In this document: positions 9,101 through 12,452 of the stretch, in pieces
How the letters are laid out: every line of letters starts with the position of its first letter
Numbering within the stretch: position 1 is the first letter of the stretch
DNA from: Acropora yongei
Lineage: Eukaryota > Cnidaria > Anthozoa > Scleractinia > Acroporidae
Length of the DNA stretch: 12,452 nt
Direction: 5' to 3'
Assembly: GCA_014634225.1 (NCBI GenBank)
Contig: BLFN01000010.1
Location: 700,854 to 713,305 of the forward strand
Translations under genes and position numbers: made by a program
Notes under the pieces: model-generated
What the model was told of the DNA's origin: nothing
Seen by the model: only the letters and a program-made list of their open reading frames with translations
Database searches by the model: none

Positions 9101-11778
9101 TAGGGCCAAACTTTATCTTATTTGATTTTTGCTTTTTAAAACGGCTGGCCAAATCTTTTCTCCATATAAGGACACACGAATTGTGAGCTAATAACCAATC
9201 AGAAAGCTAGAAACGCGATATCCGAGGTCGAACATTTAGCAAAAGCCGATCTCTGTTTTTTTTCTTTTTTTACCTGTCACAGGTCGCTATCGAGCTTGTT
9301 AAAATTGTAATGAAAAGCTCTGCAGAGGACTACAAGAACTGTTTCATGAATTTAGCGCTTCCTTATGTTATATTCTCTGAACCAGGCCCTCCAGAGGTCA
9401 CAGTTATAAGGTAATTGTGCTGAAGAGCTCCATTGATTTCTAGTAAACGAACGGGAGAGAAAACGTTGTTGAATGCGGGAAAAAACTGTCGGCGAGTGAG
9501 TTTATAAACCTGCTTGTCGAAACTGAAATTCGTTTTCCGTTGGAATCAGTTGTTTTTAGTTGGTAGGTATTTTTTGTGTTATATCGAGAGAAAGCCAGTG
9601 TTGAATGGTTAGGTAAATCAACCATTTTTCCGATCAATCTCAAACTTGACTGCAGTAGAGTACTTGGGTAGCTGTACGCTGACGTCTCAGGCTGCTTTTA
9701 CATTTGGTCGGAAGAGGTATCAGTAGCTGGGGGTTTGGAAGCGACCACTTACAGCGTGTTCAACCGGAAACAATCGGGAGAAGTATTCCAAACGGTTCGG
9801 CCACGATGGCTGTGGTTGAAACGATCTATTTCATTGGAGCACGACCCAAATAAACTTGTGTCGGAAAAAGCAGTGATTTTAGCTTAGAGGGTTCTGTTTC
9901 CTTGGCGTATTTTTAGACCTTTATACAACTTTGACCTAGCCTTAATTTTCACCAATTTTTTTTCTCTCAATTTGAAGGGATGATCTCTCGTTCACAAATT
10001 GGGACAAGTGGATCGTCCAAGGAACACAAGAATTTAAACTTAAGGACTTCGTACGCTTTTTCAAGGTGATTTCCTCTCTTACAGTGTCACAAAGTTTAGT
10101 TCAATTTCAATTGAAAGGAGAATATCTCAAAATGAACAACAATCTAATATATTTCAGTAAGAGAGCTTTTAGTGCAAATCTCCACCCTCGCATCCTCGTG
10201 TGCTAAGACTCGAGGTTTAACAGTCGGCTGAACTTTACTGAACTCGGTTACATCTTGAAAAAAGTTAGGTTAACATGTTGCAATTTCTTAGCTGGATCTT
10301 TATGAAAAAGGTCCATAGTGTGCCTACTATTTGTCAGAACTGTTCAGCCGGGCGGATCAGCTACTCCGCAATTGAAAGGCGTCAGTGCTGGCCAAATGAG
10401 AGAGCTTCTTATGACTATACTACTCATTTTTCCAGAGAAAGTTCAGTATGGCCAGAAACAGCTCTTGCTTTGCCAGAACTGACGCCTTCCATTTGCGAAC
10501 TGGCTGATAGAGGCCGGCCTGCAGTTCTGACAAGTGGTAAGCGCCCTCAGTATTCGCTCAAGTTTTAAAACGAGGCATTCAAAACTGTTGCACTCAAAAC
10601 ACTCAAAACTGTTGCACTCAAAACTCAAAAATGTTGCACTCAAAACTGGACGATGGTAGAGATCGCCAATCTCATCCCCCAATTCAGACTGCTAGTGGGC
10701 TTCCTATGAGAGACAGCAAATCGAGAAAAACACACGCACGCGGACGAAATTCAGACGAGACGATATATTTTCGGCCCGCTCCTCGCATCGCGTGTCCTCT
10801 GATTCTCGCGTCCGCGCGAGCATCTAGCTCTTTGGTTTGCCTCTCACCGAAACTAGAGAGCAGTGTCTGTATACCTTCAATTTGGAGTGATTCCGACTTG
10901 ACCTCCCTGCACGTCTTTCCAATCCTCCTTAATTGTTAGTTTATTTGTTTCTGGACAGGAAAAGTACGGGTTTGAGGTCTCCATAGTTGTAAATGGTGTG
11001 AAGATTGTTTATGTACCACTGCTGCCAGGACATTCCAAACGACTTGATCAGAAGTGAGTAAACGTTGTTTATTCCCAGCTTAGATACGGCAAAATGAAAC
11101 AGTTTCCATCGTGTTGTCAAAGTGAAAACAAGGAAATTCAAGTACCGCTCGGTTGGCCGACTGTCATTCTGTTTGCCGACAGTTGGTCTACTGTTTACCG
11201 ACGAGCAGATGGGGTCGTATTCGTTACTAGACCGAAAATTGTTCTCGTAAACTGGATGCCAAGTCGATTTTTCCCTTTGTGATGGAGCTGTTTAGGCTCC
11301 AACCATTCTGGTGGTTCTTAAGTCAATAGTTCACTTAGCGAAGGGACCCTTTTAACGAATTTTGAAAACAATGGGTGATACAGACCAGATAGACGCAGGT
11401 ATGTTTTCTGTAACTTTCCATTTAAAAACCTTTACTATCTCGTGCTTAACAGAAACTTTGGCTCGTTTTTGCCTGTCGAATTTTCTTGTCAAAACAACTT
11501 CGATACCAGTATAACTGAGGAAACCATACCAAATGATAAATATTGCTCGTTTACATAATAGTCAGGCAAAAATTAGTGTCACTGACACAATTTTACAAAA
11601 CATGGTACTCGGCAGTTTATTTGTACAACTTTCTTGACCTTACTTGTCTCTTGTCCACAGAATGACCAAGCTAATTAAAGCTTCTGGCAAAGACTATGTT
11701 GATCTGACAGTGTCCTTTGAAGGGGACGAGGAAGATGATTTACCTGGGCCACCTGTGCGGTATTACTTTGGTTTATGA
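34..11778 (+). CDS. UBA6: Ubiquitin-like modifier-activating enzyme 6 (E1), C-terminal 629 residues, 23 exons, 5' end missing
   Basis: E1 enzymes adenylate the C-terminus of ubiquitin with ATP, capture it as a thioester on a cysteine, and pass it to an E2; UBA6 is cytosolic and charges UBE2Z/USE1. The coding exons total 1890 bases (629 codons plus stop) and every junction keeps frame. Fragment residues about 1-22 end the inactive adenylation domain. Residues 24-210 are the active adenylation domain: GCGAIGC loop at 51-57, VTDND at 78-82, LNRQFLF at 89-95, [11 protein letters not shown] at 152-162. The catalytic Cys is residue 209 (HCTLKSFP). The second catalytic half-domain runs to about 445 ([15 protein letters not shown]), the adenylation domain resumes at about 450-510, and the ubiquitin-fold domain covers about 530-629. 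The HCTLKSFP context and the [11 protein letters not shown]-terminus favour UBA6 over UBA1. Human UBA6 is about 1052 residues, so about 415-425 N-terminal residues lie upstream. All key residues seen are intact. Confidence 0.93.
102..771 (+). other. Intron 1
   Basis: This 670-base GT-AG intron is AT-rich. It contains a perfect 16-bp palindrome at 355-370 and two imperfect copies of TCACGTTGTYGTTT beginning at 496 and 529. I see no gene or transposon ends in it. Confidence 0.75.
355..370. repeat. Perfect 16-bp palindrome in intron 1
   Basis: The sequence ACATTTGCGCAAATGT is identical to its reverse complement. About 0.2 such sites are expected by chance in 12 kb of even composition. It could be a dimeric transcription-factor site or chance; nothing else in the context supports a function. 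Confidence 0.8.
772..850 (+). CDS. UBA6: UBA6 exon 2 (start of active adenylation domain)
   Basis: After the polypyrimidine acceptor tttttag it completes the split Arg codon and reads [20 protein letters not shown] then NLRLFM. This matches the RYDALRACIG...LQNLNIFL segment that leads into the second Rossmann-type nucleotide fold. It ends in phase 0 at gtgaga. Confidence 0.93.
851..1484 (+). other. Intron 2
   Basis: This 634-base intron has a T-rich 5' part and a SINE-like insertion at about 1120-1285. An open stretch at 1211-1510 runs from the SINE into exon 3 in a frame other than the E1 frame and has no recognisable protein content. Confidence 0.75.
1120..1285 (+). mobile_element. tRNA-derived SINE copy 1 (degraded)
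   Basis: It contains a degenerate B-box-like sequence (AGTTCCAGATCCC, about 1178-1190) followed by CTCTAACTACTGGCTGGATTTGT (1192-1214). Positions 1186-1214 match the reverse complement of 6389-6417 at 26 of 29 bases, so both belong to one dispersed family. The boundaries are approximate and no target-site duplication is visible. This copy lacks a clear A box, which suggests it is the older one. Confidence 0.6.
1485..1562 (+). CDS. UBA6: UBA6 exon 3 (ATP-binding glycine loop)
   Basis: The exon is 26 codons in phase 0/0 and reads [20 protein letters not shown] then TGQTGM. The GxGxxG-type loop GCGAIGC contacts the ATP phosphates in E1 enzymes and is nearly invariant. The donor gtattt (1563) is weaker than most others in the gene. 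Confidence 0.96.
1563..1926 (+). other. Intron 3
   Basis: This is a 364-base GT-AG intron. I see no repeat or gene signature. A short open stretch beginning at 1746 runs into exon 4 out of frame. Confidence 0.75.
1927..2004 (+). CDS. UBA6: UBA6 exon 4 (nucleotide and Mg-binding motifs)
   Basis: The exon is 26 codons in phase 0/0: [20 protein letters not shown] then RPHHIQ. VTDND supplies the acidic residue after the second beta strand of the adenylation fold. The Asn and Arg of LNRQFLF contact ATP across E1 enzymes. The donor gtaaga is strong. Confidence 0.96.
2005..2500 (+). other. Intron 4
   Basis: The 496-base intron contains overlapping open stretches on both strands (about 2119-2362) that match nothing I recognise and have no consistent codon signal. 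No transposon ends are evident. Confidence 0.75.
2501..2549 (+). CDS. UBA6: UBA6 exon 5
   Basis: After ctctttgcag it reads [16 protein letters not shown], matching the KPKSYTAADATLKIN helix of animal UBA6. The second Lys is the conserved adenylation-site lysine. It ends in phase 1, and the next exon completes the Asp codon. Confidence 0.93.
2550..2911 (+). other. Intron 5
   Basis: This 362-base intron contains a 45-bp near-perfect palindrome at 2581-2625, 32 bases after the donor. Nothing else stands out. Confidence 0.75.
2581..2625. repeat. 45-bp near-perfect palindrome with a one-base centre
   Basis: Two 22-base arms (2581-2602 and 2604-2624/2625) flank a single C at 2603. The inner 14 bases of each arm (TATTGAGGCAAAAT and its reverse complement) pair perfectly. 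Only one pair in the whole structure (A2588/C2618) fails. As RNA it would have to open a few central pairs to form a loop; as DNA it is cruciform-prone. Confidence 0.9.
2912..2941 (+). CDS. UBA6: UBA6 exon 6 (30-base microexon)
   Basis: It adds only 30 bases, with split codons at both ends: (D)VHVDPHQHK(V). This matches the QIKIDAHLNKV strand-turn of UBA6. The acceptor tttgttttcag and donor gtaagg are good. Without it the frame stays open, because 30 is divisible by 3, but a conserved beta strand would be lost. Confidence 0.9.
2942..3290 (+). other. Intron 6
   Basis: This is a 349-base GT-AG intron. I see no repeats or RNA-gene signatures. Confidence 0.75.
3291..3396 (+). CDS. UBA6: UBA6 exon 7 (adenylation-site aspartate)
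   Basis: The exon reads [20 protein letters not shown] then [14 protein letters not shown]. The Asp of LDN is the conserved catalytic or Mg-linked residue of E1 adenylation domains, and NVEARRY follows it in UBA6 and UBA1. It begins in phase 1 (completing Val) and ends in phase 2 before gtgagg. Confidence 0.96.
3397..3946 (+). other. Intron 7
   Basis: This 550-base intron carries a MITE-like element at 3474-3706. The remaining sequence shows nothing further. Confidence 0.75.
3474..3706. mobile_element. MITE-like non-autonomous DNA transposon with 14-bp perfect terminal inverted repeats
   Basis: The 233-bp element starts with GGGCCCGGTTGTTC (3474-3487) and ends with its exact reverse complement, GAACAACCGGGCCC (3693-3706). 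The similarity extends inward imperfectly (CCGATAACTCCAGATTAA against the reverse complement CCGATTAACTTAATCCAG). It has no coding capacity. If the ends are set one base inward, the trinucleotide CAG lies on both sides as a possible target duplication. The superfamily is not determined. Confidence 0.85.
3947..4013 (+). CDS. UBA6: UBA6 exon 8
   Basis: It completes the split Ser codon and reads [20 protein letters not shown] then VQ. This matches the RC...LLDSGTMGTKGH segment that positions the ubiquitin tail in the adenylation site. It ends in phase 0 at the strong donor gtaagg. Confidence 0.95.
4100..4138 (+). CDS. UBA6: UBA6 exon 9 (39-base microexon)
   Basis: This 13-codon exon in phase 0/0 reads [13 protein letters not shown], matching the strongly conserved [10 protein letters not shown] strand just before the catalytic-cysteine loop. 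It is flanked by 86- and 254-base introns. The donor is gtgcgt. Confidence 0.95.
4393..4482 (+). CDS. UBA6: UBA6 exon 10 (catalytic cysteine)
   Basis: The exon is 30 codons in phase 0/0: [20 protein letters not shown] then [10 protein letters not shown]. The Cys codon at 4423-4425 is the residue that forms the ubiquitin thioester (Cys625 in human UBA6). The surrounding DPPEEE, CTLKSFP and EHTIQWARD blocks are intact. The Val-Pro-His-Cys context is close to UBA6. Confidence 0.97.
4637..4717 (+). CDS. UBA6: UBA6 exon 11 (second catalytic-cysteine half-domain)
   Basis: The 27 codons in phase 0/0 read [20 protein letters not shown] then SPEQLLQ, following the FESSFSHKPSLFNKFW pattern. The donor gtaagg at 4718 lies 17 bases before the assembly gap. 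Residues on either side of the gap (LLQ/TLQSG) join as in other UBA6 proteins, so the gap hides no coding sequence. Confidence 0.94.
4735..4952. other. Assembly gap (218 N)
   Basis: The N run is in intron 11. Repeats on its right-hand side suggest the gap is repeat-induced. Confidence 0.99.
5017..5143 (+). repeat. Three directly repeated 29-base units beside the gap
   Basis: Near-identical units lie at 5017-5045, 5063-5091 and 5115-5143. They share GCGTTAAAA followed by CTCGTGTAACAT. A partial fourth copy of the 5' half overlaps about 5103-5118. Unit spacing is 46 then 52 bases, and the spacer at 5049-5059 is a small inverted repeat (GTTGCCGCAAC). This resembles subterminal repeats of a DNA transposon whose body could lie in the gap, or a degenerate satellite. 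Confidence 0.85.
5225..5353 (+). CDS. UBA6: UBA6 exon 12
   Basis: The largest internal exon (43 codons, phase 0/0) reads [20 protein letters not shown], then [20 protein letters not shown], then NHK. It follows the helical LLSRRPRNW...CVELARLKFEKYFNHK pattern of the second catalytic half-domain. The donor gtaaga is strong. Confidence 0.95.
5354..5697 (+). other. Intron 12
   Basis: This is a 344-base intron. A TGATGAG-type box near 5506 is not accompanied by a matching D box, so I do not call a snoRNA. Nothing else is evident. Confidence 0.7.
5698..5749 (+). CDS. UBA6: UBA6 exon 13
   Basis: The exon reads [17 protein letters not shown] and one base of the next Ser codon. It matches LQLLHCFPLDIRLKDG. 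The donor gtgagt at 5750 follows GGAT and leads to an 82-base intron, the shortest in the window. Confidence 0.94.
5832..5895 (+). CDS. UBA6: UBA6 exon 14
   Basis: It reads (S)[20 protein letters not shown] and two bases of a Leu codon. FWQSPKRPP is one of the most conserved blocks of the second catalytic half-domain. The donor is gtaagt. Confidence 0.96.
5896..6777 (+). other. Intron 14 (882 bases)
   Basis: This is the second longest intron in the window. It holds a SINE in reverse orientation at about 6341-6480. An open stretch at 6418-6729 partly overlaps the SINE and has no protein similarity that I recognise. Confidence 0.75.
6341..6480 (-). mobile_element. tRNA-derived SINE copy 2 (reverse orientation)
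   Basis: On the minus strand a good RNA polymerase III A box, TGGCCGAGTGGTTAG (6468-6454), is followed by a degenerate B box, GACGTCAAATCCC (about 6425-6413). The tail then reads ACTGGCTGGATTTGT and ends near TTGGGATTCTTAAC. The A box resembles tRNA-Leu/Ser heads. The unique tail shared with copy 1 at about 1186-1214 shows it is a SINE rather than a tRNA gene. Its boundaries are approximate. Confidence 0.78.
6778..6847 (+). CDS. UBA6: UBA6 exon 15
   Basis: After ctccccag it completes Leu and reads [20 protein letters not shown] then SKQ, aligning with HLSFLQNAAKLYATVY of UBA6. It is the least conserved exon here, with Ser-Ser-Ser where Ala-Ala is usual. Its donor, gtttgt, is weak. It is needed: exon 14 ends in phase 2, and only this 70-base exon restores phase 0 for exon 16. 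Confidence 0.88.
6848..7569 (+). other. Intron 15 (722 bases)
   Basis: The 5' half contains the G-rich repeat array at 6883-7166. The remainder shows no gene. Confidence 0.75.
6883..7166 (+). repeat. G-rich degenerate repeat array with a 12-G run
   Basis: The motif GGGCTTATNTT, often followed by CGG or CTGAGGG, recurs at 6889, 6920 (as GGGGCCTATATT), 7060, about 7118 (GGGGGGCTTTTATTT) and 7153. TGCGTTACRA occurs at about 6944 and 7104. A run of 12 G lies at 7072-7083. The G runs could form a quadruplex in the non-template strand, which is also the sense of the pre-mRNA. Confidence 0.7.
7570..7641 (+). CDS. UBA6: UBA6 exon 16
   Basis: The 24 codons in phase 0/0 read [20 protein letters not shown] then PKSK, matching DLSADALLNILSEVKIQEFKP of UBA6. 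The donor is gtacgt. Confidence 0.93.
7812..7926 (+). CDS. UBA6: UBA6 exon 17 (variable helix-linker)
   Basis: It starts [20 protein letters not shown], as in the VVQTDETARK stretch of UBA6, and continues [18 protein letters not shown]. This part is variable among E1s. It ends in phase 1 at gtatgg, and the next exon completes an Asp codon. Confidence 0.92.
8194..8273 (+). CDS. UBA6: UBA6 exon 18
   Basis: It reads (D)[19 protein letters not shown] then DFITSAS. [15 protein letters not shown] is an E1 signature marking the return from the catalytic half-domain to the adenylation domain. The donor gtaagt is strong. Confidence 0.96.
8274..8600 (+). other. Intron 18
   Basis: This is a 327-base intron. 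A reverse-strand open stretch at 8260-8556 lies antisense to the end of exon 18 and has no recognisable product. No repeats were seen. Confidence 0.75.
8601..8714 (+). CDS. UBA6: UBA6 exon 19 (adenylation-domain crossover)
   Basis: The 38 codons in phase 0/0 read [20 protein letters not shown] then [18 protein letters not shown]. The [18 protein letters not shown] block packs against the ATP and ubiquitin-tail site in all ubiquitin E1s. Confidence 0.97.
8715..9282 (+). other. Intron 19
   Basis: This is a 568-base intron. It contains a small hairpin, CGGCGC-AAA-GCGCCG, at 9000-9014 and a long T-rich tract before the acceptor. No gene or transposon was recognised. Confidence 0.75.
9283..9410 (+). 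CDS. UBA6: UBA6 exon 20
   Basis: It reads [20 protein letters not shown], then [20 protein letters not shown], then VI(R). It follows the VALEMIKV...YKNCFLNLAIP pattern at the junction of the adenylation and ubiquitin-fold domains. It ends in phase 2 at gtaatt. Confidence 0.95.
9411..9977 (+). other. Intron 20
   Basis: This is a 567-base intron with no recognised repeats, RNA genes or coding content. Confidence 0.7.
9978..10065 (+). CDS. UBA6: UBA6 exon 21 (start of ubiquitin-fold domain)
   Basis: It completes the Arg codon and reads [20 protein letters not shown] then LKDFVRFFK, matching ISFTIWDRWTVHG...FTLLDFI. This is the first beta hairpin of the ubiquitin-fold domain, which recruits the E2. 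The donor is gtgatt. Confidence 0.94.
10325..10539. mobile_element. Fold-back MITE with about 80-bp imperfect terminal inverted repeats
   Basis: The left arm (10325-10405) and right arm (10461-10539) are inverted copies. They share TTGTCAGAACTG at the tips, GGCGTCAGTNCTGGC further in, and GAGC at the inner edge, around a loop of about 55 bases. TA lies at both outer edges (10325-10326 and 10538-10539), compatible with a TA target duplication. There is no transposase. The superfamily is uncertain. Confidence 0.83.
10576..10645. repeat. 24-bp minisatellite, about three units
   Basis: Units lie at 10576-10599, 10600-10623 and 10624-10645. The unit is CACTCAAAACTGTTG followed by CACTCAAAA. The first unit has T for C at its third base. 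The third lacks the leading CA and has A for C near the middle. Each unit itself contains two copies of CACTCAAAA. Confidence 0.9.
10959..11053 (+). CDS. UBA6: UBA6 exon 22
   Basis: It reads [20 protein letters not shown] then [11 protein letters not shown] and two bases of a Lys codon. It matches EKYGIEPTMVVQGVKMLYVPVMPGHAKRL of the UBA6 ubiquitin-fold domain. The donor gtgagt is strong. Confidence 0.96.
11054..11660 (+). other. Intron 22
   Basis: This is a 607-base intron with a short imperfect direct repeat at 11152-11203. No genes or transposon ends were seen. Confidence 0.75.
11152..11203. repeat. Two imperfect direct-repeat units
   Basis: GTTGGCCGACTGT (11152) and GTTGGTCTACTGT (11182) each lead to TTTRCCGAC. 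The second unit is shorter by about 8 bases. The repeat may be a small decayed tandem array or chance. Confidence 0.45.
11661..11778 (+). CDS. UBA6: UBA6 terminal exon 23 with stop
   Basis: After gtccacag it completes Lys and reads [20 protein letters not shown] then [18 protein letters not shown], ending at TGA (11776-11778). YVDLTVSF and [11 protein letters not shown] are the UBA6 C-terminus; UBA1 ends differently. The tail stops two residues after the final Phe, slightly shorter than in human UBA6. Confidence 0.97.
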
Positions 11779-11808
11779 GCTAGTATTTCAAAGTGTTACC
11801 TTTTAGTA

Positions 11809-11828
11809 GGAAATAAATGGAAATAAAT
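11809..11828 (+). promoter_or_regulatory. Tandem poly(A) signals in a duplicated 10-mer
   Basis: GGAAATAAAT occurs twice back to back, giving AATAAA at 11812-11817 and 11822-11827, only 34 and 44 bases after the stop. GT-rich sequence (TTGGTTGTGTT, about 11887-11897) follows downstream. A further AATAAA at 12190-12195 could serve a longer 3' UTR. Confidence 0.65.
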
Positions 11829-12452
11829 TACTCGCGGATGGCACTTCTAGATTGGCCACCACGTATCACTACTTAATTTAGTGACATTGGTTGTGTTCCC
11901 TCGACATAAAGTAGACGATTTTCTTCCTTTTTTGGTTCTTAATCATTTTTAACTAGCTCAGAGGGAAATCTGAATATACCTTTTCCATCGTCATAAAATT
12001 GAAAATATGTCATGGGCAAAAGGCTGACTTGAATGCTTAAACAATTCACAATAATTTAAATTTATTGTCAATCGCTTCATACACCACCGGGCTGTTTCGT
12101 GAATGGTAATCTACGATTTCTGGAAATTGTGAAAAATATTGAGACTGTAATTGTGTTAGTACATTAAAGTAGTCTGAAGTCTGCGAATGTAATAAACTTA
12201 GATGGGGAATGGCTGAACGGAATTTCAACCAGCCTCGGTGCTATTTTTCAATCAATGAGAGTATAGCCTTTTTCATCCGCGCGACGCAAACGTGGACGCA
12301 AGGTTGTTTGTCTGTCCAGCTGAATTTCATTTGATGGGGTCTTCTTGTTTTGTCAGTGTAACATTTAACTGACTGGAGTCCTTTTGAAATTATTTCTTGT
12401 ATTCGTCATATTGAAGGCATCAAAGCCAGTGAATGATCACGTCTGAATGAAA
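11829..12452. other. 3' flank or long 3' UTR, no gene recognised
   Basis: This AT-rich stretch contains an imperfect palindrome, ACAATAATTTAAATTTATTGT, near 12049-12069 and an AATAAA at 12190. A 60-codon open stretch on the minus strand (12046-12228) has no recognisable features. It is either the extended UBA6 3' UTR or intergenic sequence. Confidence 0.6.

Larger units (their letters stand above)
10066..10958 (+). other. Intron 21 (893 bases)
   Basis: The longest intron in the window holds a fold-back element (10325-10539), a 24-bp minisatellite (10576-10645) and a small GC-rich hairpin, CTCGCG-TCCG-CGCGAG, at 10805-10820. Open stretches at 10275-10568 and 10631-10939 coincide with these repeats and are not genes. 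Confidence 0.8.

Noticed and set aside
10275..10568. 97-codon open stretch on the + strand
   Set aside because: Most of it is the fold-back element, whose inverted arms explain the lack of stops.
34..11778. Assignment to UBA1, UBA7, or a SUMO/NEDD8 E1
   Set aside because: The C-terminus [10 protein letters not shown] and the HCTLKSFP context fit UBA6 better than UBA1. SUMO and NEDD8 E1 subunits lack the conserved FWQSPKRPP block seen here.

Overview
The window is eukaryotic nuclear DNA holding the 3' 60% or so of one protein-coding gene on the + strand. Splicing 23 short exons by GT-AG rules gives one uninterrupted 629-residue reading frame, from position 34 to a TGA at 11776-11778. Each of the 22 junctions keeps frame and each exon matches the next part of the same family. 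The protein is a ubiquitin E1 of the UBA6 type: it has the glycine-rich ATP loop, the active-adenylation motifs, the catalytic cysteine in an HCTLKSFP context, and a C-terminal ubiquitin-fold domain ending in [10 protein letters not shown]. The first roughly 415-425 residues (inactive adenylation domain and first catalytic-cysteine half-domain) must lie upstream.

Layout. Exons 1-4 (34-2004) hold the end of the inactive adenylation domain and the nucleotide-binding core. Exons 5-9 (2501-4138) complete the first part of the active adenylation domain. Exon 10 (4393-4482) carries the active-site cysteine. Exons 11-18 (4637-8273) encode the second catalytic-cysteine half-domain. Exon 19 and the start of exon 20 (8601 to about 9410) return to the adenylation fold. 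Exons 21-23 (9978-11778) encode the ubiquitin-fold domain. The gene is followed by a tandem pair of AATAAA signals and about 600 bases with no recognisable gene.

The introns carry most of the non-coding structure: two copies, in opposite orientation, of a tRNA-derived SINE (introns 2 and 14); two MITE-like elements (introns 7 and 21); a 45-bp near-perfect palindrome (intron 5); a cluster of 29-nt repeats beside a 218-N assembly gap (intron 11); a G-rich repeat array with a 12-G run (intron 15); and a 24-bp minisatellite (intron 21).

Organism. Small exons, introns of a few hundred bases, AT-rich DNA and an animal-type UBA6 point to an invertebrate metazoan. The SINE and short repeats look like those of anthozoan genomes, so a coral or sea anemone is my best guess; that is inference from remembered repeat style. 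I see no bacterial features, no second protein-coding gene, and no previously undescribed multi-gene system.
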